From positions 310,001 through 374,000 of the forward strand of contig JADJTM010000003.1 in assembly GCA_016711205.1 (NCBI GenBank): a DNA stretch of 64,000 bases, in the 5' to 3' direction. Below the pieces are notes generated by a model that saw only the letters and a program-made list of their open reading frames with translations, was not told where the DNA came from and did not search any database. Positions 53,824 to 61,570 of the stretch are shown in pieces (the first letter of the stretch is position 1; each line of letters starts with the position of its first letter). The DNA is from Micropruina sp. GTDB lineage: Bacteria > Actinomycetota > Actinomycetes > Propionibacteriales > Propionibacteriaceae. The position numbers were made by a program, and so were the translations under genes.

Positions 53824-53869
53824 TTCGCAATGAGAAGGTCAGGGGTTCGAATCCCCTTAGCTCCACCAC
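53824..53869. other. attR: 46-bp copy of the tRNA-Ala 3' end
   Basis: Exact copy of 43806-43851. It is followed two bases later by the tRNA's original terminator, so the chromosome resumes here. Confidence 0.95.
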
Positions 53870-53870
53870 T

Positions 53871-53894
53871 AAACCGGCTTGTCAGAGCCGGTTT
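53871..53894 (+). terminator. original terminator of tRNA-Ala, now 10 kb downstream
   Basis: AAACCGGCT-TGTCAG-AGCCGGTTT, a perfect 9-bp stem. The gap 53895-54334 (440 bp) has no gene I can support. It holds GTGTCGCACCCG repeats around 53937-53984 and an 11-bp inverted repeat (GCTTGTGTAGA at 54110-54120, TCTACACAAGC at 54137-54147). Confidence 0.75.
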
Positions 53895-54334
53895 CCTGAT
53901 GTCCGGCAGACACTCGGGAATCGAACACCGTGGTGTCGTGTCGCACCCGTGTCGCACCCGGTTGCGACTCGGGTGCGATCGGATCGGGCGTTCGTGCTTG
54001 TCAGCCACGGGTGTGCGGCTCACCTTGGGTGCCATGCGCGTGAGGGTCACACTGCCAAGTGGCGATCGCGAAACCACAAGCGCCGGGTCGAGGGCCGCCC
54101 TCGATGGGAGCTTGTGTAGACGTGGATGGAGCCGGCTCTACACAAGCGCTTCGCGTCGACTACAAGACGAAGTAGCTACACCTCGGCTGGGGAGGCGAAG
54201 GCCTTCGCTTGTCCCGCGCTGACGGTGATGACCGGGAATGCGTTTAGGAACAGATCCAGGCTGGGTAGGCAGGCTCAGCGGGTGAGTCCGGAGGGTAGTC
54301 ACCTAGCCGTGATCGTCCGCCTCACGCTTCGCCC

Positions 54335-55804
54335 TCAGGACATCGTGGGCAGCGTCCAGCCGTAGCGGGCGCCGGCGATGTGCGTACCGAGGTTGGCGGC
54401 GGTGCCCCAGCTGAACTTTCCCTTGGGCAGGATTCCGCGGGCGTACATCACCAAGCCGGTGTCGACGGTGGTGCCGACGTCCTCACCGGGCGCGCCGACG
54501 ACGATGCCGTCCCCGCCGTAGTAGGGGCCCCGGTACTCTCCGGGCAGATCTCCGAACGCTGCGCCGACCTGGTCACCCCGCTCCGCCTTGCCCGGCAGCC
54601 CCGACCCCTGGCTGAGGCCGAACGCAGGCTTCACTCCCGGAGCGAGCACGGTGATCGCGCCGGCGTCTCGCACGCTGCCGATGTCTTCGCCGGGCGCCCC
54701 GACCACGAACACCTGCAGAGGGTAAGGGTCGCCGTCGAGCAGCACCTCGATCCAGGCGAGGTGGACGGCGGCGCCGAACCGGTCACCGGCCTCGTTGGCA
54801 CCCGGAACGCCGGAGCTGTCCTGCGTCCAGCTGACCCAGTTGCCGGTGGTGTGGTTGCCGAGTTCGACGAAGTGGGCCACGGCGCCCACGTCCTTACGCT
54901 CGCCGACGTCCTCGCCGGGCACCCCGACCAGGAAGATCGCGCCAGCCGCGTCGACGCTGGCGCCGAACCGGTCGTAAGCCTCGGCGACGCCCGGCGCACC
55001 GGGGCTGTTCTGATTGGCGCGCGTCCAGTCGGCGACCTGCAGCACGTTCGGTTCGTCGACGAACGAGAAGGTGACAACCTCGCCGGCATTGATGGCCGCT
55101 CCGATGTTGCGGTCGGGAACCCCGAGGGTGACCGTCCAGCTCACCACGTCCATCACGGCGCCGAGATGGTCACCTGTGGCAGGTGTCGCACCGAAGTCGG
55201 CATAGGTGAAGGTGGCCGGGGAGCCGGTGGGCTCGCCCTGGCTGAGTTGCCAGACCATCACGCCGCCGGCGTCGGTGGCCGAACCCACGTCCAGACCAGG
55301 GGCGCCGACCAGCAGCTTGACTCGGGTCAGCGAGAGGTCGGTGGCGCTGACGGTGGTGCCGAAGCGCGCGTCCGCGATGGGGGCGGGGAGTCGGATCGCG
55401 GTGGTGGCGTCGATGCCGTTGCCGTTGCCGCGCACCAGATAGACGGCCCCGCCGCCGGCTGAGCCGGGGGCACCGATCAGCAGGTCGGGACAGTTGTCGA
55501 GTTCATCGATGTTCGAGATGTCGACCGAAGCGCCGAACTGGTCGTTGGCGGCGGAGGTGTACCCCAGGTCGTCCGCGCTGATCGTCTGGGTGGTGCCGCT
55601 CGACATTCTGATGTCGACCACGCCGTGCGTGCCGGTGGGCATCGTTCGGGCCACGACGAGATCGGCACGGTCGTCGTCGTCGAAGTCTTGATAGGTGGTG
55701 CCCGAGCACCAGGCTGCGGACGCGGTCGGGGGTGGAGCGAGAAAGAAGCTGGCTGCGATCAGGACGCCTGCGATGAAGGCACGGCTGGCACGTCGAACGA
55801 ACAT
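54335..55804 (-). CDS. secreted FG-GAP beta-propeller protein
   Basis: 489 residues. A signal peptide (about 1-30, ending TASA-A) predicts secretion. Six to seven propeller blades follow with the recurring pattern FGASV...VGAPGEDVG..DAG..; clear blades include LLIGAPGSAG, LLVGAPGLDVGSATDAG, FLVGVPGEDVGERKDVG, FVVGAPGEDIGSVRDAG and IVVGAPGEDVGTTVDTG. An opening DFDDDDRADLVVA resembles the calcium-binding FG-GAP loop. Integrin-alpha-like repeats usually bind ligands or surfaces. Role here unknown; no catalytic domain is attached. Confidence 0.85.
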   Translation of the reverse strand: MFVRRASRAFIAGVLIAASFFLAPPPTASAAWCSGTTYQDFDDDDRADLVVARTMPTGTHGVVDIRMSSGTTQTISADDLGYTSAANDQFGASVDISNIDELDNCPDLLIGAPGSAGGGAVYLVRGNGNGIDATTAIRLPAPIADARFGTTVSATDLSLTRVKLLVGAPGLDVGSATDAGGVMVWQLSQGEPTGSPATFTYADFGATPATGDHLGAVMDVVSWTVTLGVPDRNIGAAINAGEVVTFSFVDEPNVLQVADWTRANQNSPGAPGVAEAYDRFGASVDAAGAIFLVGVPGEDVGERKDVGAVAHFVELGNHTTGNWVSWTQDSSGVPGANEAGDRFGAAVHLAWIEVLLDGDPYPLQVFVVGAPGEDIGSVRDAGAITVLAPGVKPAFGLSQGSGLPGKAERGDQVGAAFGDLPGEYRGPYYGGDGIVVGAPGEDVGTTVDTGLVMYARGILPKGKFSWGTAANLGTHIAGARYGWTLPTMS

Positions 55805-55923
55805 GATTGCCCCCCTTTGGGCAGATTCGCTGACTCAATTGTGTCACTGTCAGTGACGAATATCGAGACCTTCGTGGGACGAAATTCGAACCCGGGTACT
55901 AGGCAGGCGCACAGCCGGTTCCA

Positions 55924-56469
55924 TCATCGCCCGAGTGCGGTTTCGAGGGCGTCGAGGGTGTCGTCGATCGCACCCGGGCGGCTTTCGATCAGGTGCGCGT
56001 CTGGCCGGGAGTCCAGCAGATTGAGCAGCCGGTCGTACATCATGCCCAGGAACTCATCGCCTCCCAGGTCGGCCACGAGGGCCTGATTGTGCCGGTGCCA
56101 CTCGGTGTCCCTCGGACGGGCGTTGAACCGAGCAATCGCCGCAGCCCGGTCGTCCAGCAGCACCACCTCGAGGAAGTCCGCCCCGTACTGACTGGCAATG
56201 CTCTCGAAGCCGGCGAGTTGTTCAGAGTCACTGATGTACTGAGGCAGCACCACGTCGTTCCCGCGCGCCAGGTGCGCCCCGGCCATCGCACGCGCCAACG
56301 GCCGCAGGTGGTCGTGGAACCGTCCCTCAGAGTCGCGCCAGCCGCCGATCAGGTGGTGCAGGGTGTCGATGTCGAGATTGAGGGTGCCCGGATGTCGGTC
56401 GGCATACATCGCCGCCAGCGTCGACTTGCCGATGCCGGGCGGGCCGTTGAGATGGATCAACCTGGTCAC
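55924..56469 (-). CDS. P-loop kinase-like ATPase
   Basis: 181 residues from a GTG. Walker A GPPGIGKST (9-17) opens a small nucleoside/sugar kinase-like fold, followed by LNLDIDTLHHLIGG and VVLPQYISDSEQLAGFESIASQYGADFLEVVLLDD (family Walker B/lid region) and IARFNARPRDTEWHRHN. Similar to AAA_33/AAA_18 proteins such as shikimate- or antibiotic-kinase-like phosphotransferases. Substrate unknown. Confidence 0.8.
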   Translation of the reverse strand: MTRLIHLNGPPGIGKSTLAAMYADRHPGTLNLDIDTLHHLIGGWRDSEGRFHDHLRPLARAMAGAHLARGNDVVLPQYISDSEQLAGFESIASQYGADFLEVVLLDDRAAAIARFNARPRDTEWHRHNQALVADLGGDEFLGMMYDRLLNLLDSRPDAHLIESRPGAIDDTLDALETALGR

Positions 56470-56706
56470 CCCGCGACGCTAGCAGGCGACTCGCAAAGAC
56501 AGAGCGAGTTTGACCCCCGTCTGGGGTGGTCAGATCCACACACTCCTTGCTGGCTTCTCACCCATCGAAGACCAAGGAGGAAGGTTCACGCACGGCTCTT
56601 TGATGGCGCGACTCTGGCTGCCGGTCCGATCTACTTGGGCGCTGCCGTGGACGCTTGCCAGGCGCAGGGGTGCACCTCATCCGTCCCCCGGCTGCGGGGA
56701 GACTGT

Positions 56707-56742
56707 GGAGGATTGGGCTTCGACATCGAAGCCCAATCCTCC
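56707..56742. terminator. terminator hairpin downstream of the pxp genes
   Basis: A perfect 17-bp stem GGAGGATTGGGCTTCGA/TCGAAGCCCAATCCTCC with a two-base loop, 62 bp beyond the pxpBC stop. The rest of the 334-bp gap 56470-56803 shows no gene I can support. Confidence 0.75.
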
Positions 56743-56803
56743 TCGCTTCTGGCGGTGGTCGCCCGCTCTCGGTGGTGGGTGGGGCTGGCCGGGGTCAGGG
56801 GGC

Positions 56804-58360
56804 CTATGCCGGGGCGAAGCGGACCGTCATGCCGGGAGCCAGCTGACCCGCGACATCAAGCGCGGACGAGTGCACGACCGCGATCACCGGATACCCGCCA
56901 GTCACCGGATGATCGGCGAGAAAGAGCACCGGCTGACCGCTGGCGGGCACCTGGACGGCACCGGTGACAAGGCCTTCACTAGGCAGTTCGTCGCGGCTGC
57001 GGCGGTCAAGCGGTTGGTCGCCCCGCAGCCGCAGGCCGACCCGGTTCGACTGCTCGGTCACCTCCCACGGCTGGCCGAACAGCACGCGGATCGCCTCGTC
57101 GACGAACCAGTCGTCGCGCGGTCCGAGCAGCACGGGCAGGTGTACCTCGTCGCCGGAGAGCCGGTCCGGCCACGGTTCCGCGTCACCCACGGCCGGCAGG
57201 CCGGCACCCGAACCGGTGGGCAGGTGGATGCCCGCGATCAGAGGTGCGGGTCCGATGCCGGACAGCACGTCGCTCGACCGGCTGCCCAGCACCGTGGACA
57301 CCTGGAAGCCGCCCCGGATCGCCAGATAGCAGCGCGAGCCGCGCACGGTGCGGAAAGCCAGCGATTCGCCGTCCCGCAGCAACACGGCAGCGGGGTCAGC
57401 GACCGGCGTGCGTCGATCGTCGCGATGCACCCTGTGCACATCGGCTCGTTCGCCGCTCACCGCGACCACGACGTCGCCGACGGCGCGCACCGTGCCGCCC
57501 CACGCGAACTCGATCACCGCCGCATCGGACGGATTGCCCACCAGGCGGTTGGCCTGGTGCAGGGCGAGCCGGTCGAGCGCGCCCGAGGCCGGGACCCCCA
57601 GGCCGGCGAGCCCCGGACGGCCCTCGTCCTGCAGCAGCGCCTGTGCGCCGAGGCTCAGGATTTCAAGCGCGGGCGACGGACCCAGCGTGTCGACCGTGGC
57701 GTGCGCTGGAAGCGGTTCGGCCGGACCTGTATGCCGACCCACCTCGACGAACCGGACGTGATCGCCTGGCTGAAGCAGCGCGGGCGGCTCGCGGTCGAGG
57801 TTCCACATCGCCTCGGCGGTGCGGCCGATCAGCTGCCAGCCACCCGGGCTCTCGCGCGGATAGACCGCCGAGAACGTGCCCGCCAACGCCACCGCGCCGG
57901 CCGGAATGCGGGTGCGCGGAGACTGGCGGCGCGGCACGTTGAGCAGCGGGTCGCCGCCGCTCAGGTAGGCGAAGCCCGGCGCGAACCCGCCGAACGCCAC
58001 CCGGTAGTGCCCGGACGTGTGCGCCGCGATCACCGCGCGCTCGTCCACTCCCAGCAGGGCGGCCACCTCGGCCAGGTCTTCACCGTCGTAGTGGACGCCG
58101 ATCGTCACCTCCGACCCCTCGACGAAGCCTCCGCGCGTCACGGTCAGTGCGGCGAGCCGGGCGGCCAGTTCTGCGAAATCGGTCAGCAGCGGGTGGTAGC
58201 GCACCAGCACCGTCCGGGCTGCCGGAACGGCCTCGACGACCCCCGGCAACTCAGCCGCACGGACGGCGTCGAAGAAGCCGAGCGCCGCGTCCAGGTCGGG
58301 CAACTCGACGAGCAGCGCGCGGTCGCCGGCCGGCAGCAGGCGGCGGGCGACCTCGCTCAT
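56804..58360 (-). CDS. pxpBC: 5-oxoprolinase subunits B and C, fused
   Basis: 518 residues. The N-terminal part (about 1-205) is PxpB/KipI: RRLLPAGDRALLVEL, GFAPGFAYLSGGDPLLNVPRRQSPRTRIPAGAVALAGTFSAVYPRESPGGWQLIGRT. The C-terminal part (about 225-518) is PxpC/KipA: LEILSLGAQALLQDEGRPGLAGLGVPASGALDRLALHQANRLVGNP, FRTVRGSRCYLAIRGGF. With PxpA it hydrolyses 5-oxoproline (pyroglutamate) to glutamate using ATP. Separate genes are usual in Bacillus and E. coli; the fusion is seen in some actinobacteria. Three bases after pxpA. Confidence 0.92.
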   Translation of the reverse strand: MSEVARRLLPAGDRALLVELPDLDAALGFFDAVRAAELPGVVEAVPAARTVLVRYHPLLTDFAELAARLAALTVTRGGFVEGSEVTIGVHYDGEDLAEVAALLGVDERAVIAAHTSGHYRVAFGGFAPGFAYLSGGDPLLNVPRRQSPRTRIPAGAVALAGTFSAVYPRESPGGWQLIGRTAEAMWNLDREPPALLQPGDHVRFVEVGRHTGPAEPLPAHATVDTLGPSPALEILSLGAQALLQDEGRPGLAGLGVPASGALDRLALHQANRLVGNPSDAAVIEFAWGGTVRAVGDVVVAVSGERADVHRVHRDDRRTPVADPAAVLLRDGESLAFRTVRGSRCYLAIRGGFQVSTVLGSRSSDVLSGIGPAPLIAGIHLPTGSGAGLPAVGDAEPWPDRLSGDEVHLPVLLGPRDDWFVDEAIRVLFGQPWEVTEQSNRVGLRLRGDQPLDRRSRDELPSEGLVTGAVQVPASGQPVLFLADHPVTGGYPVIAVVHSSALDVAGQLAPGMTVRFAPA

Positions 58361-58363
58361 CGG

Positions 58364-59149
58364 TCAGGCTCCGGGCGTGAAGGGGCCGATCGATACACCG
58401 GCCCCAATCAGTCGGTCGCGGACGGCCCGCGCGAGCGACACCGCGTCCGGGGTGTCACCGTGCACGCAGATCGAATCGGCGCTGACTGCCACCTGGCTAC
58501 CGTCGATGGCCTCAATGAGTCCGGTGTGGACCAGGCGCAGCACCCGATCGGCGATCCGGTCCGGATCGTGCAGCACCGCGCCGGGTTGGCTGCGCGGCAC
58601 CAGTCGTCCGGTGGGGGTGTAGGCGCGGTCGGCGAAGGCCTCGGTTACGGTGCGTATCCCGGCTGCGGCGGCGAGCTCGAGCACCACCGCGCCCGGCAGT
58701 CCCAGCAGCACCAGCGACGGATCGACCGCCACCACCGCGCGCACCACCGCTGCGGCCTGCTGCTCGTCGTGCACGATGCGGTTGTACAGGGCGCCGTGCG
58801 GCTTGACGTAATCGACCCGGGTGCCGACGCTCGCGGCCAGCGCCTGCATGGCCCCGAGTTGATAGATGGTCTCGGCGGTCAGCTCGGCGGGGGCGACGTC
58901 CAGGTCACGGCGTCCGAAGCCGGCCAGGTCGCGATAGCTGACGTGCGCGCCGACCACCACGCCGTTCGCGACCGCCAGTTCGAGGGTGGAGCGAATGCCC
59001 CGCGGATCGCCGGCATGAAAACCGCACGCGATGTTCGCGCTCGAGACCAGCTGCAGCATCGCCGCGTCATCGTCCAGGGCCGAGGCTACGGAGCCTTCGC
59101 CGAGGTCGCTGTTCAGGTCGATGCGCAACGTCCTGTCACTACCTGTCAC
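58364..59149 (-). CDS. pxpA: 5-oxoprolinase subunit A (LamB/YcsF family)
   Basis: 261 residues from a GTG at 59149, giving the family start RIDLNSDLGEG; ATG at 59185 is possible. Conserved NIACGFHAGDP, VGAHVSYRDLAGFGRRDL, YVKPHGALYN, FADRAYTPTGRLVPRSQPGAVLHD and ICVHGDTPDAVSLA place it in PxpA. It should form the ATP-dependent pyroglutamate-hydrolysing complex with the downstream fused B-C protein. Confidence 0.93.
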   Translation of the reverse strand: MTGSDRTLRIDLNSDLGEGSVASALDDDAAMLQLVSSANIACGFHAGDPRGIRSTLELAVANGVVVGAHVSYRDLAGFGRRDLDVAPAELTAETIYQLGAMQALAASVGTRVDYVKPHGALYNRIVHDEQQAAAVVRAVVAVDPSLVLLGLPGAVVLELAAAAGIRTVTEAFADRAYTPTGRLVPRSQPGAVLHDPDRIADRVLRLVHTGLIEAIDGSQVAVSADSICVHGDTPDAVSLARAVRDRLIGAGVSIGPFTPGA

Positions 59150-59223
59150 CCCACGACCATAGGGCGCCGGACGATCCGCCACCATCCGGTGGAAGGTCTC
59201 GACAAGCTCGTGCAGTGGAGGGT

Positions 59224-60342
59224 TCAGTGGGCTCCGACGGCCTGTTCGCGGGGCTGGTAGGGGCACAGCGGGTCGGATTCGAGCGGATCCCCCGTCCAGG
59301 CAAAGGCACGTGCCCGCGAGCCGCCGCACCAGTCGTGGAACTCGCAGGAACCGCAGCGGCCCTTGAACTGGTCGGGATCGCGCAGGGCGAGCATGGTCGG
59401 CTCGCTGCGATACAACTCGACCAGGCTGGCCCTCTTCACGTTGCCCACCACCAACGGCAGGAAGCCGGACGGGGTGACGTCGCCCTGGTGGCTGACGAAC
59501 ACGATGCCGTTGCCGTCGCGAATGCCGAAGGAGCGCGAGATCGGGTGCTGCTCGATCTGTTTACGGTCCATGCCCTGGCGGGTCAGGGCGGTCGCCCCGA
59601 GCCGGCGGTAGTGCATGGCCTCGGTGGTCTTGATCCGCCACGGTGCGGTGCGGGCCGTGCTCTGGGCCCACAGCAGCACCTTCTCGGCGGCGCCCGGGCT
59701 GAGCTCGGTGAGTTCGGCGCCACGTCCGATGGAGATCAGAAAGAACAGGCTCCACTGCATCAGCGTGTGGGACTTGAGCAGCTCGTAGATGGCGGGCAGG
59801 TCGTCGGCGGTGGTGGCCGTCACGAGCGTGTTCACCTGCACCGCCAGCCCGGCCTCGGCGGCCTGGTCCAGCGCAACCATGGTGGCATCGAAGGTGCCCT
59901 CGACGCCGCGCAGGCCGTCGTGCAGCTCGGGGCACGAGCCGTCCAGGCTCAGCGAGATGGCCTGGATGCCGTCCTCGGCGAACTCGTGCATGCGCTCCTG
60001 GGTGAGCAGTGGAGTCACGGCCGGGGCCAGCGACACCCCGATGCCGCGAGCGTTGGCCGCCGCGATGAGTTCGCGCAGGTCGGGACGCATCAGCGGGTCG
60101 CCGCCGGTCATCACCAGGTGCGGCAGCGGGGTGCCGAAGCCGGTGATGTCGTCGAGCAGGGCGATCGCTTCGGCCGTGGTCAGTTCACCCGGCGCCGGGT
60201 CGGGCATCGCGGTGGCGCGGCAGTGCTTGCAGGCCAGGCCGCACGCGTTGGTGAGTTCCCAGTAGACGATCATCGGCGCCCGCTGGTAGGCCCAGTTGAC
60301 GGGTTTGACGGAGCCGATGCTGGTCGGGTGGCCGTGAGCCAT
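59224..60342 (-). CDS. radical SAM/SPASM domain protein (TIGR04053-like)
   Basis: 372 residues from the ATG at 60342, seven bases after AAAGGATGAG; the ATG at 60354 sits too close to that site. The radical SAM cluster motif CGLACKHC (Cys34, 38, 41) and MTGGDPLMRPDL (GGE-like motif) are intact, with a C-terminal SPASM-type Cys cluster CGSCEFHDWCGG...C for auxiliary iron-sulfur clusters. Closest families handle haem biosynthesis or peptide maturation. No precursor peptide gene is seen nearby. Function uncertain. Confidence 0.85.
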   Translation of the reverse strand: MAHGHPTSIGSVKPVNWAYQRAPMIVYWELTNACGLACKHCRATAMPDPAPGELTTAEAIALLDDITGFGTPLPHLVMTGGDPLMRPDLRELIAAANARGIGVSLAPAVTPLLTQERMHEFAEDGIQAISLSLDGSCPELHDGLRGVEGTFDATMVALDQAAEAGLAVQVNTLVTATTADDLPAIYELLKSHTLMQWSLFFLISIGRGAELTELSPGAAEKVLLWAQSTARTAPWRIKTTEAMHYRRLGATALTRQGMDRKQIEQHPISRSFGIRDGNGIVFVSHQGDVTPSGFLPLVVGNVKRASLVELYRSEPTMLALRDPDQFKGRCGSCEFHDWCGGSRARAFAWTGDPLESDPLCPYQPREQAVGAH

Positions 60343-60614
60343 GCGAGAACTCATCCTTTCGTGTCGGACCAATCGAGCCTAACGGGGCCCGTCAGGACGC
60401 GCGGGGGATTCGGGCAAACGCCGGGTGGCCGGCCTGGCCGGCCTGGCGGGTCGTGGCGGGTCGGGGCGGCGCCGATGGCCGGGCGCCAACTTGTATGTGC
60501 ATGTCGAGACAAATCCACGAACGGCCGACCCATGATGTGGGAATCCCCTAGAGTCGAAGGCGCCGGGTCGGCAGCGTCGCCGGCTCGGTCGCACTGGCAA
60601 CGAGAGGATTGACC

Positions 60615-61466
60615 ATGCTGATCGGGTTGCGCGAGGCGCTCGACTACGCCGAACAGAACAACTGGGGGATCGCGGCGATCAACACCCCGACCCTGGAGTT
60701 GCTGCTCGGCACGCTGAAGGTGGCAGAACGCTACAACGTGCCCATGGTCGTGCAACATGCGCAGGTGCACGAGCCGGTCAATGCCATCGAAGACATCGGC
60801 CCGGTGATGGTTGAGCTGGCGCGCCGATCGAGCGCCCCGATCGTGGTGCACGTCGACCACGGCGAAACCTACGAGTATGTGGAGCGGGGGTTCGCTGTCG
60901 GCTTCAACTCGGCCATGTTCGACGGCTCCCGGTTGCCGTACGACGAGAACGTCGCGCAGACCCGGGCCGTGGTCGAGTTGGCGACTGGACGCGGCTTCGG
61001 CGTCGAGGGCGAGCTGGGCATCATGCCCGGACGCGAGGACGGCGTGGAGTCCAGCGGCACCGCCGACGAGACGCTGTACACCCATCCCGAGGACGCCGCC
61101 GCGTTCGTCCGCGCCACCGGCGTCACGGCGCTGGCGTGCTCGTTCGGCACCGTGCACGGCTTGTACAAGGCCGAGCCCAAGATCAACTACGAGCTGATCG
61201 GCCGGCTGCGCGAGGCGGGCGGCGTGCCGGTGGTGATGCACGGCGGTTCGGGGCTGAGCTGCGAGGAGTACCGGGCGTCCATCGACCAGGGCGTCCGCAA
61301 GATCAACTACTACACCTACGCCGACAAGGCCGCCCTCGAGGCCGCACGCGCGCTGCTCACCGAGAAGCCCGGAACCTACGTGTTCTCGGACCTCACCGTG
61401 GTGGCGCAGGCCGCCATCGAGAAGGACATCGACGCACTGGCGCGCTGCCTGTACCGGGTCGCCTGA
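60615..61466 (+). CDS. class II (zinc) ketose-bisphosphate aldolase
   Basis: 283 residues from the ATG at 60615. The class II barrel motifs are clear: YAEQNNWGIAAINTPTLE, IVVHVDHGETYEYVERGFAVGFNSAMFDGSRLPYDENVAQTRAVVELA (zinc HVDHG), VEGELG, SFGTVHGLYKAEPKINYELI, VVMHGGSGL (zinc His) and GVRKINYYT. Cleaves a ketose-1,6- or related bisphosphate to dihydroxyacetone phosphate and an aldehyde. Its neighbours, a GlpD-like enzyme and an FGGY kinase, suggest a sugar-alcohol or ketose pathway rather than central glycolysis. Confidence 0.9.
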   Translation: MLIGLREALDYAEQNNWGIAAINTPTLELLLGTLKVAERYNVPMVVQHAQVHEPVNAIEDIGPVMVELARRSSAPIVVHVDHGETYEYVERGFAVGFNSAMFDGSRLPYDENVAQTRAVVELATGRGFGVEGELGIMPGREDGVESSGTADETLYTHPEDAAAFVRATGVTALACSFGTVHGLYKAEPKINYELIGRLREAGGVPVVMHGGSGLSCEEYRASIDQGVRKINYYTYADKAALEAARALLTEKPGTYVFSDLTVVAQAAIEKDIDALARCLYRVA

Positions 61467-61570
61467 CGCGGCTGGGGCGCGTCCGATTCGGCGCCCACCC
61501 CTGATCGCGATCGGTGCCGAGTTCGGGGCATCCGGCTTCGGCACAGCATTTCTCAACGACGAGGAGCATG

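Larger units (their letters stand above)
43806..53869. mobile_element. integrative element of AICE type in tRNA-Ala(CGC), about 10 kb
   Basis: Bounded by 46-bp direct repeats. It carries tyrosine integrase, excisionase, RepSA-like rolling-circle initiator, FtsK-type translocase, an SCO3933-like protein, an XRE regulator and a Nudix protein. These are the backbone parts of actinomycete integrative and conjugative elements such as pSAM2. The right third is cargo of lower G+C with four genes of unknown role. All backbone genes look intact, so the element may still excise. Confidence 0.93.

Noticed and set aside
53636..53869. Minus-strand frame beginning VELRGFEPLTFSLR
   Set aside because: It is translation across the tRNA 3' end (attR); this peptide is a known false product of such sites.
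53805..54077. Minus-strand frame containing SGGAKGIRTPDLLIAKD
   Set aside because: Also a well-known spurious translation of a tRNA 3' end; no protein is expected here.
56510..59260. Plus-strand frame of 916 codons opposite the pxp genes
   Set aside because: Shadow of pxpA and pxpBC; no domain is recognisable in it.
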